The notes under the pieces were generated by a model, which saw only the letters and a list, made by a program, of their open reading frames with translations, searched no databases and was not told the DNA's origin. Positions 47,029 through 57,983 of a stretch of 64,000 nt of DNA are shown in pieces. The position numbers and the translations under genes are program-made. Within the stretch, counting starts at the first letter, position 1, and each line of letters opens with the position of its first letter. The stretch is from Otis tarda (taxonomy: Eukaryota > Chordata > Aves > Otidiformes > Otididae). The stretch is taken from NCBI GenBank assembly GCA_026413225.1, contig CM048552.1, positions 46,701,001 to 46,765,000 on the forward strand, given 5' to 3'.

Positions 47029-50000
47029 AGAAGTACACTGCAAACCATAACATCAGCTTGATCCTTGTTTGAACTAATTCTAGGTGCTATGGTCTAGGGT
47101 ATCTATCTCATTCTCTATACTGCCTGTTTAAGTTAATGTGCAAATGGCTATTCATGCTTCAGTGCTTCTGTATCAGCTTTTACTGAAGGTTGTTTTCAGA
47201 ACTATTTTTATTATGTTTGCTGATTGATTAATATTTCACTTCTTAGCAGCAATAGAAAGAAAACTTGGGATGATAAAACAAATTATACGGTAAGCCTTCA
47301 CCGTACTTGGATTGCTGCCCGAGACTTATATAAGTCAAACCAATGATCAACATAAAATATGGACTTTATCAGCACAGATTTTAAGTGACTATGTTGTGGA
47401 AAGAACTTTATTTTAAATGAATGACAAGATTTTTATTCATGAGCACAAAAACCCAAGAGCAATTTAATAATATTTTCAAAAAGTAACATCTGTAACATCA
47501 GTCATAAAATCAGAAGAAAACCTGTATTTATGGCAGTGCACAAATAGGCTTCTTTTCTTTAGCAAAACAAAAATTTTATAAAAATATACCAGTGCACACT
47601 ACATGGTGCACTGACTGACCTTCACAATAGCGGACCCCTGAATTTCTAAATGTTGGGCCTCCGGATCCAAATTTAAAGGCAATGCTTGCTTTGGTGAACA
47701 ATAGGTAGACCATATCAAACACCAACAGACAATTCTGCTTCCATTCACAAGATGCTGGGTGGCTCACTTTATCATAATATACCATTACAATACATCATTT
47801 AAAATATAGAGCAGGACATAGCTTTAATTTGAATAAGGTAAGGGGAGAAGGTTACGTGCTTATGTTGCTTTGTGTGATTAGGAGCGTTCAGTCACTATGG
47901 GCAGTTGCCGTGAAGAGAAAGAAGGAAATCTACTCTCTGCTTAAATGTTGGTTTTCTTCCAGTAAATCACACTGTAAAGATCAGTTCTTACAAAAAGGCT
48001 CAGTTGAAAAAATTAGTAGCTAGCTAGATAGAAAAAGATACAGATACGCTATAAAACATCACACACAGATATATACATGGACAAGATCACTTGAGTTGTA
48101 TTGACATATATTATGTCCATAGACAATATATACATATGTAAATTTAGAAGCACACATATAAAAGACCATAGATGAAGAAAAATGTATGATTTTTAATTGC
48201 TTTTTGTCTCATACCTACATTAACATAAGACTCTTTAGTGGAATTAAATATATCTTTTACTCAGATGTTCCTTCACTGAAAATGGTGAAATGTCCATAGA
48301 ACTGACTCAATATTTTCATCAATCATGCAATCACGCACTGGCCTATTTATCACACTGATATTCATTCTGACTGTATTATTATTGATATTCTGGATCTGAT
48401 CAGTGTCTGAGATGGTGCACTATATTGTTCCATATGAGGATGAGTATATCAAAGCAATAATTATTATGCTAATAATTCTGGAATTATGCTTTGACTGAAA
48501 AATACATTAATATAGTAAAATATTTTATAGAGATGTTTTACTCTTCTATCTCAGAGAAAGGACAGACAAAACAAACTCTGTGGAATGGTTCTTCTGCTCT
48601 TTGGACAATGCGATTCAATCTTTTTTTTACTAAGTCAAATTAACCTGTAAAGTTTGGACAGAGTTTAAATACTCATAACTGCCATCCTGAAAATCCCTGT
48701 TCTTCTGGCCCTGAGCTCTGGAGGAACTTAAACTCTGTAGAAGATGCAGATTTCAATCTGAAAATTCCTCAGGCTCCTGAAATTCTGCTTCTGTACATGC
48801 CCAGAAATGCCTTGGTGTTGTAAGGTACAACTGACTGCAAATTTCACGTCAAAACCTGACTCAATATGAACTGCTCCTTACCTTCTGAGCTCTGTTCTGG
48901 CTAAAATCTTGCCACTGTGAGGAAACATGTAAGAAATACTAAGCCAGGAACAAAGAGAAGGAAAGAGAGACAGAGAGCAGGGGATGATTTTGCCTCAGAT
49001 TAGATGAGAAACTGATAACTTGCAATTCTTGTAGAAACATATTTTCAGAGGCATTTCAGCGCAAGGGAAATCAAAGCAGAAACCGGAAACTGGTCTCTGA
49101 CTGTCTCAAGCACTGCAATTGCTGTGCTACAGGATCTCACTTTTTGACTGAATAGTTTCTGGGACAAGGCTAAAGTCACATTTTTGCTCTCAGTATTTCT
49201 TGCTAACTAGCTCAGCCGAAAACTTTGGACATCATTTCTAGGTGCTTAAGTTTCCCTGATCGCAGTCTGAAGCCTTACTGTAATGCTTCAGGCTCATCTT
49301 TGGGGACAGGCATCAGAAGTGGGCATTTTGGTACTCCAAGGATAGATTGTTACAAGGACTAAGATCTTTTGGATCCAATTGAAAAGGAAAAGCACCATTT
49401 ATACATTCAGTGTGCTTCATTTAACAGATAGAATATAAGTCACAAATCAAATGGTCATATGTAGGCAAGCAATCTGTGGCACATCCTCACCTGTTGTCCA
49501 AACTGTCCTGACTCTTTTTGTGGTCATTTTAGGAGTCTTAAAATAAAAGAATTAGACAGAATAAACAGTCTGTGCCCATTCCTCTGATGATTTAGTATCA
49601 TTAAATTCACAATAAATGTATTACAGGAGTGTATTTAAAATGTATTGTTATATGTTTAGCTCATGACAGAGACTGACTTAATAAAATCCTAATAGTGGTA
49701 TACATCTTCCTGTTAATTTTTGCTGTTTCTTCCCCCCTCCTCCTCGAAAGTAAGTAAAATACCATATTAAGATACCGTATTTATACTACTTTGAAAAAGA
49801 CGTTAAAAATAAAATAACAACTAAAGGAACAATGTTAGATTAATTTAGACTTACAATTAGTCACATATAAATCAATTACAAACCTTTATATATGTATAAA
49901 TTTGATACACTGCATTAAATTGGTGTTAACTGCATGCTCTGCAGATATATGTTGAGTTGTGACTCTTTGGATTCACTTTTCTGTCATTTTTTTTCCATTT

Positions 50001-50501
50001 TGTTGCATAAAGTTTGGATGTGATGGCCAATCCTGCATACACTATTCAAAGGGCAGGAACTATGGATTTATACAGTACTATAAAAAGTAATTTGATTTCA
50101 TCTCCATTTCTTCCCTAATCATTCCTAACTTCCTGCTTTCCATTAGATTTGCCACTGAACATCAAGTATTTGAGACAGCTATCTGCAATAGCCTTTTTCC
50201 AATAGTGTCCTGATAAAGGTAAATCAAATCCTAGTGTATCCAAGTGCTTCTGTTAGTTTCCCTGAAAGATTCTAATCTAATATCTAAAACACAAGCAGAG
50301 ATATTTTTGACTTTTTATAACAATCTTTCTCCTAAAATGAAATTAAGTCTATGATTTTCTGACTCAAAAAAACACCCTGAACTACACAATTACATATGTG
50401 GTTAAAATTTGCTAATGCATCTTAAAGGTAGAAAAATCTTAAATGTTTTATCTCATTATGGACTTGGTCAATTTTGACTAATCCTTTTTTTTTTGCAATA
50501 G

Positions 50502-50597
50502 TTATTGGAATATTCTAGACACATCTTGGCCAGCACTGCTCCAGACAACTTGAAATGGAATCTTTGCAAAAATAATGCTACCTCTGAAATATTAAAG
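50502..50597 (+). CDS. Candidate internal coding exon, unrecognised gene
   Basis: This 96-bp segment is bracketed by strong splice-like sites. Upstream is a run of about 12 T then gcaatag; downstream, aaag is followed by gtgagtg, a consensus donor. It is exactly 32 codons (phase 0 to 0), and only this frame is open; both other plus frames have stops. The product reads LLEYSRHILASTAPDN then LKWNLCKNNATSEILK, with one cysteine and one N-glycosylation motif (NAT). I do not recognise the family. If real, the gene runs left to right through this AT-rich region, and its other exons are outside the window or were not spotted. A chance match remains quite possible. Confidence 0.33.
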
Positions 50598-51894
50598 GTG
50601 AGTGTTTGTATCATAAAGACTGGAATTAGGGTTTCTAATGATCCACTTTTGAGGGTGAAAAATAACACCTCTGGGTCCTTGAGCTGAAATACCTGTTTTC
50701 AATGGGCACAATTTAAGTGAAGTGCAATATTTCTAGAGATGGAATAACTCTACAGGTAGTGGAGTAAATTCATTATAATGATTGGCATTGGCAGGATACA
50801 TCTCTGGTGAGTATCTATGCCAGAGAAAGTGTTCAGTGTAGTTGAATGAAATCATAAGTTAGTATGGAGAAAGTAAGTTTGGAGAAAGCCATTTCTTTAA
50901 AAATATCTATTTAATACAGGCAAGCTGTAAAATCAACAATGTTAAAGAGAACAAAGAATTTTCCTGATAATAATTATTTGAAACCTTCTAGCACCCCTTC
51001 CTGGAAGGATATTTTTATACCTATTAAGTAAACTAAGTCAGAGAAAATAAATAAGCCTTTTAAATAAGAGCTCTGTCTGAGGGAAGGCTGCATAAACAGA
51101 TTCTAAATAAGCATGGAAGAGGATCCCAGCTGATACACTGATTCAGCAGTGCTACACCAATTAACTGCTGCTGAAATTCTGGCAGAGGGAGTTCATTTTA
51201 CAGAATATGCTCTCAGCTTTGCATTTTAGAAGTCGAATATGCTCTCTTGCTAGATATGTTTCAAACAAGACTTGAATAAGGATCCTTCTAGGGTGGTTTA
51301 TTCTGTTGGTACTGAGAATGCCAAACGACCCTGGTTCTAGGATAAGTAATAACTTGTGATTTCGTAAGCTCATAGATTAAGAGGAATATAAAAGGTCATT
51401 ATGAATCATGCTGCTTGACCTCTTGTTTAGTGCATGCCAGAGAATTATGTCAATTGAAATATAGTGATGAGCAACCTCCATTGCTCTCTCCTTAAATGCT
51501 TGGGATGCTTGTGTTGCTGAAGACTACAGATGCTGAGCCATAAGAGCAGATAGACTGAGGATGCAAACCACAGTTACTCAGGATCTTCTCCTTTTCCCTC
51601 TGTAGCGCAACAGAATTGCAAATGTTCTGCTGTAAGCCTGTCTCTCTTGGGCAAAAGAAAAAGCATAATTTCTTTTGTTTACCTCCCCAGGGTCTTTATT
51701 AACACACGTACATGGAAGACATTATGTTATTAGCTGATTAGTAATGCAGAAATAGTTTCAAACATGAACTTGAATTTCACATATGCCAATGATGAGCTTT
51801 CATTACTCACTCCTTATGGTCTTGTTTTGTCTTTTTAGACGGTTACTTGACAACAGTAATGCTTTCCTTTTGATAAAGTCTGACAATTTATTTT

Positions 51895-52270
51895 GAAGAA
51901 CTTTCCTGTAAGAAGATACCGTGCAGGGAATCAGCACAGCGGTGCGTTACGCAAACAGAAGCCATCCCACTGACTCTGGGGGCTGCGCACGGGTTGCGCA
52001 TGTAATGATGCCTTCCTGCTGACAACCCAACTGGGCAGCCGGCATAACTAAATTCTCTAATGATTGAGCTAATCATCATATTACACTTATTGCTAGCAAG
52101 GTAAAATGGGTGACCAATGCAACAGAAATACACACAGCATTGCCCAACACAAAGCTGGTTGCCAGCTGCTGTTTCAGCCCTGGAAGACATATGTAGCTTG
52201 AGCAATTTTTGGCAGCTTTTTTTAAGCTTTCTTCATTCTCTGTACCTGCGACTATGTCTAAATATTCCTT
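51895..52270. promoter_or_regulatory. Possible conserved non-coding element
   Basis: This patch stands out from its AT-rich flanks. It has several CpGs (gcgttacgc, ggctgcgcacgggttgcgca) and then a homeodomain-type cluster (taatgattgagctaatcat) near 52058-52079. The open frames across it (for example 51888-52205 minus) lack a convincing domain. Composition and TAAT motifs resemble developmental enhancers found in gene deserts. Conservation cannot be judged from one sequence. Confidence 0.25.
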
Positions 52271-53990
52271 AACCATAACCGAGGACTCAGTTTTTTATTT
52301 ATGAATAATTTCTGCCTGACACAGCAAATGATCTTGGAGTAAAACCACACAGGAAACCAGCTCCTGATTCTGAAGCATTTACCTTCAAAAGCAGGGAAAA
52401 AAGGAATAAATTGAAAATGATATACTCAGACATACAATATCACGTCATTAAATTCCAGACTGAGGAATCCTCAGTTTTTTCTGTCTTTAATAAGCTTCTA
52501 ATTCTACAGTGTGTTAATTTTTATCAGGCTATTTTTTCTTATTTTGATTTAATGAAATAGTTCCTAACTGATCCCTATAGAGAAACTACAGCCTCTATGG
52601 TACAGATTTTCACCAGAGGTTCTTTGTACAACACCCTCATTCCTAGAGCAAGATTCAATTATTCTGAATAATTTTGGATTCTTTTATTTATTATCCATCA
52701 TAATTCTATGAATCATTAACTCTGAATTTTTTAATTATTTGCAAAGATTTCTTGTGGTATATTCATTCAGTTTCAGTCTATTAATTCTTTGTAAAAATAA
52801 AGAAGTATCTATCTTCCTTAGAACATAGAGTAGTATATAAAAATGCCTTTTGAGACAAGGGTAAACATATATTATGTAAATGAACTTTCCCTTTAAAGGA
52901 TGAGCAGCTCTACTGAAATGACTGTAGTAGTTCTTCATTCTCCTGTTGCAGTTCAACAGCCCTCACTTTATGAGGATTCAGCTGGAGGCTAGACCAGTGA
53001 TGAATATAGGACTATCCATGCTGAGGAGCCAATGCATACCTAATCCTTTATCTTTTTTTCAAGTATGTTTACATACAAACATAGAAGCCTACATACCTGT
53101 TCCTAATGCATATATAGTTGTCTGCATTAATTGCAAATCAGGACTAAAATGTCTCAGATATTCTTCTTGAATAAAGAAAAAAGATGGGAATTTATTTTTT
53201 ATTATTTTAAAAATTCTGTATTCTATATTCCTTCCATCTGTCTTTTACCATTTAAGGTTTGCCTTTCTATGTTCTGTTCATCACTTAGCATATGATCATA
53301 GATTAGTGAGGTCTCTAGGAAAAACCTCATTAATTCATAATTTTGAAAAGTTAATTCTGAGTTTGGATTTCTCAAATTTCAGGTGTTCCAAATCCAGCAA
53401 GGTCCAGATTATCAGAATGCATCTTCCAAGAAACTATGCTTCTTAAGAGTCCCTAAACTCCTGAAACTCCCAAGAGGACCAGTACTGTCCAGAAATATTG
53501 AATAAGTTGCATTTCTGCACTTATGTTTGTAAAACATAAACTTTGAAGACAGCGAAGTAACCATTAATTAATTAAAATAATAGCCAAGAGTCGTATAAAC
53601 TCAGTATTATGAAAGACATTATAATCCAAAACAACTTTATCAAGATATTCCAAACATTTTGCCTACTGCACTCCTTTTCCTTTTTTTAGCCTTTGTTTTT
53701 TGCAAAGTTTCATGTACTTGAATCATTTAACACAAATAAGATATGTCTTTCTTCTTAATGGGACTATGCAAATTCATAAATCTACATCTGTATTTGCAAG
53801 TACTAGTAAGCCAGATGTCAGTACTTCCTTCATCAAAATAGTGCTATCTATATTGTGGGCACACACAAAAAGGTACTTAACGCCCATTCTCACTGCCTTC
53901 AGGTTTATGTTTTTTTCATATAAAATTATTAATACTATCTGCCTCATAGCTATCCATATATGTTTTTTGGAGATATCTGATGAAGTTGAT

Positions 53991-54034
53991 AAATGCTATC
54001 AAAATGCTATCAAAATGCTATCAAAATGCTATCA
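53991..54034 (+). repeat. Four exact 11-bp tandem units
   Basis: The unit aaatgctatca is repeated four times without a mismatch, ending exactly where CR1-like DNA begins. Perfect identity implies recent slippage and a likely polymorphic locus. Confidence 0.93.
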
Positions 54035-54127
54035 ACCTGATCTAGTCGGCGATGTCCCTGCTCCTTGCAGGGGGGTTGGAATAGATGACCTTTGAAGGTC
54101 CCTTCCAACTCTAGGAAAAAAAAAAAA
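54035..54127 (+). mobile_element. CR1 3' tail fragment followed by an A-run
   Basis: About 75 bp match the CR1 tail: cctgatctagt, gtccctgctccttgcagggg, ttggaatagatgacctttga and aggtcccttccaactcta. Where a CR1 would end in its short tandem repeat, this one has gg and a 12-base A-run (54116-54127). The fragment is either a CR1 with a substituted tail or part of a composite insertion. Confidence 0.8.
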
Positions 54128-54540
54128 TTGCAGATGAAGATGGTAATAATTTGCTTTTTACAGAATTTATTCTTAAGTTTTTCAAGAGCCACACTATTTT
54201 CCTTACTACTAGCTGTTATTCATCTGCTCATATTTGTATTAAAGCTGTGACTTGTGGAATTATTTTTCAAGAGAAAGGTAATAAAAAACATCAGGCAAAA
54301 TTACCAGTTTAAAAAGTAACTTTTCTATATTTCCTCTCTTTTACGATTCAAACTTTCCATAAAAATATTGACTAGTTAATGTGGAATGTAACTTGCAGTT
54401 CACCATTCCTCTAAGCTGGTACTGCACTACTTCACCACAGCACCATCCTGTCCATAGCACCTTGGGAGAGCATGGAATTTTCTGACTCAGAAAATAAATG
54501 CCTTTTGAGCCTCAGAGCTGCTTCTTCTCAGAAGAGAAGC
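54128..54540. other. No feature seen
   Basis: AT-rich sequence between the CR1 tail and the ancient CR1. Nothing recognisable was found. Confidence 0.6.
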
Positions 54541-55980
54541 ATAAAATCATGGCAAGAATGCTGGAAGGGACTTCAAGAGATCACTTAGTCATTCTTCTTT
54601 TCCTCTCTCAAGTAATTATATCTAGGGCTAGCTTGAAAGATATTTTCTGAGATTAAAATTTCCAATATGTAATGCAATTCTCTCCTGCTGCAATTTAAGC
54701 TTTTAAAATTTTTTCTATTTGAAGCAGTATATATGTACTTGAATTCCATTAGCATATTTCTGTTCTGTTTTTGTAGACTCTGAACAACCTAATTAATTCA
54801 GTCTTTTCTAATAACTCATGGTTTTTAAACCTTCAATTATTCCTGTGGATAGTTTTATTCTACTTTTCCCAATTGGTTTGCGTTATGGTTGAAGTGCAAA
54901 CATTGCAGTTCAGAGATTAAAAATGACATGTTATATAAACAAATACATTATTGGGATATCTTAAGTATAATTCCCTTTTTTACAGCAGCATGAAATTGGT
55001 CATTCATAAGTAGCATGTAAATTTAAACCACAAGCCTCTTTTGATGGGCTGGTAACATCTTCTGCAACCTGTACTTCAGCTCTGAATTACCACCTAAATG
55101 TAGATCCTTACACTTGTCTTTACTAAGTGTAGCTTGGCCTCCATATGTTTATCCATTAATTTACTCCCAATTCTATATATCAACAATAAGAGTAGTTCTC
55201 ATTAATTTAAATATTGGTCAGTATATCTCCAGGATGGATATTTGTTGAAGGTTGATTTGTTTCAGGTATTATTCTATCTTGAATCACTGAAAATACTTTT
55301 GGTCGTGAGCTAATTACAAACTAACCTTTAAGCAGTTTCATTTAGACTATTTTTTTTTTATTAGAAGTCTTGCCAGGTGTCAGGTTTTTTTTTTTAATAT
55401 GTCAATAACTTGATAAGAATTTAGATACATTTCTGCTGCTGTTTGTCCACTACCTACTGAAGATGTTGCCTGTTATACAACAAGTTGCTACAAGTTGCAC
55501 CAAACCAATAGTGGCTTTTACTTAGCTTACATTTGTCTAGGAGCTTGCAAACAGTTGATTATTTTAGAGTATTTTTTCATGATCAGTTTACAATTTTCTG
55601 CTCCTCTTTTCCCACTTTTTAAAGAGAAGGAATGTATTTCACTTTTCCAGCCTCCAAAAAGGGTTGCTCATCACTTTGTTCCTCAAAAATAATCAATGTT
55701 CTCTTTGACATTGTTTCAGACAGGCTTCTGTGATCTTGACATGAATTTTGTCTAGGTTCTGCTCTTTAAAGCATTCTCTAACCCTTTCTTTGCCTATTCT
55801 GGGTGGAAATTTTATCCTTTTGATTTGCCTTTAAATGTGTTAGTGACTTCTCTATAATCAAATTAGTTTTAGTGAAGACAAATTCAAAAGAGGCATAAAG
55901 CTCTTTGACCTCCTCGGCATTATCTACTCCCCATTATGTCCTTCCTGACTTTTTCTTCCTGTTTGTTTTATTATTTTATG
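54541..55980 (-). mobile_element. Ancient, heavily decayed CR1 LINE, minus strand
   Basis: A series of short matches, in the right order, follows the reverse complement of old amniote CR1 elements. First is the 3' end (54551-54590, gaatgctggaagggacttca), then ctcctgctgcaatttaagc near 54685. Next come the blocks equivalent to SLEKRR through VQRRATK, read backwards (54820-54915). Then a stretch near 55105 (ccttacacttgtctttacta) resembles the block normally 5' of that, and ctctttgacctcctcggcat near 55900-55920 resembles the reverse transcriptase part of ORF2. Many gaps and substitutions separate the blocks, and no frame survives. The right boundary is uncertain. The order and spacing over 1.4 kb make chance unlikely; this is recognition from memory of the family. 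Confidence 0.65.
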
Positions 55981-57903
55981 TTTTTACCCACTGTTTGAGA
56001 TTGCAGTCAATGAAAAGCATGTGACTCAGCCTTTCATTAGTAAATTGATCTCTTATTCAACTCCTATCTTTTCCTTGTATTTAAATTATCAGTTGTCCAG
56101 TAGAAACTTTTACAAAGATTTTATGAAGCTTTACGGGACTTAATTCAGTTCTGTTTTAAAAATCAAGTACTCTGAGTTAGACATGAAAAATCTTCAGAAT
56201 TTTTTTGTTCTTAGCTGAAAACCAAAGATAGCAAACAGATTCATCTGAATGTAGCTTCACCTCAAGTAACAAATCTCTTTTGATGGGCTTTCTGAATTTT
56301 ATCCTTTTTTATTTAAGAATAAGTGCTTTGCAAATTGAGAAAATGGAAATCAAAGTTCACTGTGTATCTTAATTTTGATATAGTTAATTTTTTTTCATTT
56401 ATGTGATTTAATGCTTCACAAAGCTCTATAATATGCTCTAATTAATTTCACAGAGCAAAGAAAACAAAAATCTCTATGTTTCATAAGTTGTCTGAAGCTC
56501 AAAGATGCCTTGATAATCCTCAGAAGCAGGCATTTCAATTTAAGTGGGTAATTTTGAGGGCTATTTATAATTTAAAAAGTCAGAGAAACACACATTATTA
56601 TATTCAGTATGCTGTGTACATCTGCTTTTCTTCAGTTTCAGCTTATTAATTTTCGTGAATATTTCATTTTCTCTTCTCATTCTGTATTAGTCATTCCAAG
56701 TATTGCAGTCAATTAATTGTATGATAAAGCTAATATTACCTTTTAGTTTCTGATCTTAACAGCAATGAAGTAATCAAGAAATATATTGAAGACTGCATTA
56801 ATAGGGGAATAGACCTATAAAACAAATAACAGTACTATTACAGTTCTAAAATGCTTGATAATGCCCTATCAAGAACAGCATGCACAGTGCTGATAACCAC
56901 CCCACAGGAAGTAAGTTACCTCAGAGAAGGTGAGGCATAAGGAAACCCAATACTATATCCCAGAAGCCTGATTTGACTTTCCTGGAGTTGAGGCTTAGTT
57001 TTCAGAAAGCAGAATTATTCTTCAGAATGATATAAATGAAAAGAAATACGTGAATGGCATGTACATTTTTGCTTATTCATTCATTCTAGTAAGAACAAAA
57101 GTACATGCCATGTTAGTGAAGTGCAAGATGGGAGTGAGGTCCCCGATGATCCTATTAACAAAATTCAGAATTTGCCATATGAACCAGGAAGAAAAACAGA
57201 AGCTAGAGAACTATCTGAAAAGATGACTAACAAACTTAAAGAGCATGCTGCAGCTTAGTAGGGATAATTACCCTAAAGTATATATGCTAATTTAAAATAT
57301 TTTTTGTTCACAAATAGGACTTAATGCATTATGTGGGTAAACTCTTTTTTTGTGAGGTTTCAATTCAGTGTTGTCAGTCACGGGCACTCGAAAGTTATTT
57401 TAGTACCACACCTTGTGCTCACCCCACCCAAACGATGAAATTTGGAAAACAGCACACATAGGGGTTAGTGAGTTTGTTTGTTCTTGTACCTCACTGGGAA
57501 TGTTTATCCTCCAACTAATATTCAGTCTGGAAGGCTAGAAACTTTTTGGGTTTTAAATGAGGGCTGAGGTTTCTTAGGTAATAATTTGTTATCAGCAGCT
57601 CAAGTTTCAAGCAACAAAACAAATAAAGAAGACAAATCCAACAAAGAAATTATAATCTATCATATGATTGATAAGAAAAAAAAACGTTGTATCAGAAATT
57701 TGCCAGTGCTAATGTGGATCTTGCAGACTTCACTAAATCCACACAGCAAAGACGTACTTGCTATTAGCAGACTCTGCTTTTAAAGCAAGGGTAATTCATA
57801 AGCAGAAACATCCTTTAAACAGAAATCATATAATGTTTATTTGTTTTTTGCTCCATGTCATAACGTTGAGATGGTAATGTTAATAGGATTAAGGTAGACA
57901 ATG
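55981..57903. other. AT-rich DNA, no gene recognised
   Basis: The first 100 bases or so may still belong to the ancient CR1. Beyond that no repeat or gene is recognisable. Confidence 0.5.
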
Positions 57904-57983
57904 CCCAGAGCAACCTGGTCTAATTGCTGTTGGGCTATATAACATCCAGAAGTTCCTTCCAATCTCAACATTTCTGTGATTCT
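57904..57983 (+). mobile_element. CR1 3' tail fragment, plus strand
   Basis: The order cccagagcaacctggtctaa, gttgggctatataacatcca, agttccttccaatctcaaca and tttctgtgattctt follows the terminal 80 bp of CR1. It is short and about 20% diverged by eye, so an older insertion than 40553-41345. Confidence 0.8.

Larger units (their letters stand above)
47029..53990. other. AT-rich DNA with one exon-like segment, no gene recognised
   Basis: No interspersed repeat was recognised. It contains the candidate exon at 50502-50597 and a GC- and CpG-richer patch at about 51895-52270 that looks like a conserved non-coding element. A minus-strand 69-codon frame at 47576-47785 is also somewhat protein-like. The remainder looks ordinary. 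Confidence 0.5.

Noticed and set aside
47576..47785. 69-codon minus-strand frame with protein-like composition
   Set aside because: No good acceptor and only a weak donor (gtcagt). Unrecognised product and too little to support an exon call.
51888..52205. 105-codon minus-strand open frame
   Set aside because: No domain, no splice context and an odd composition. Better explained as chance openness in a GC-richer patch.
53700..54095. 131-codon plus-strand open frame
   Set aside because: It runs through the 11-bp tandem array (giving a repeated CYQNAIKML-type peptide) into the CR1 tail, so it is a chance frame.
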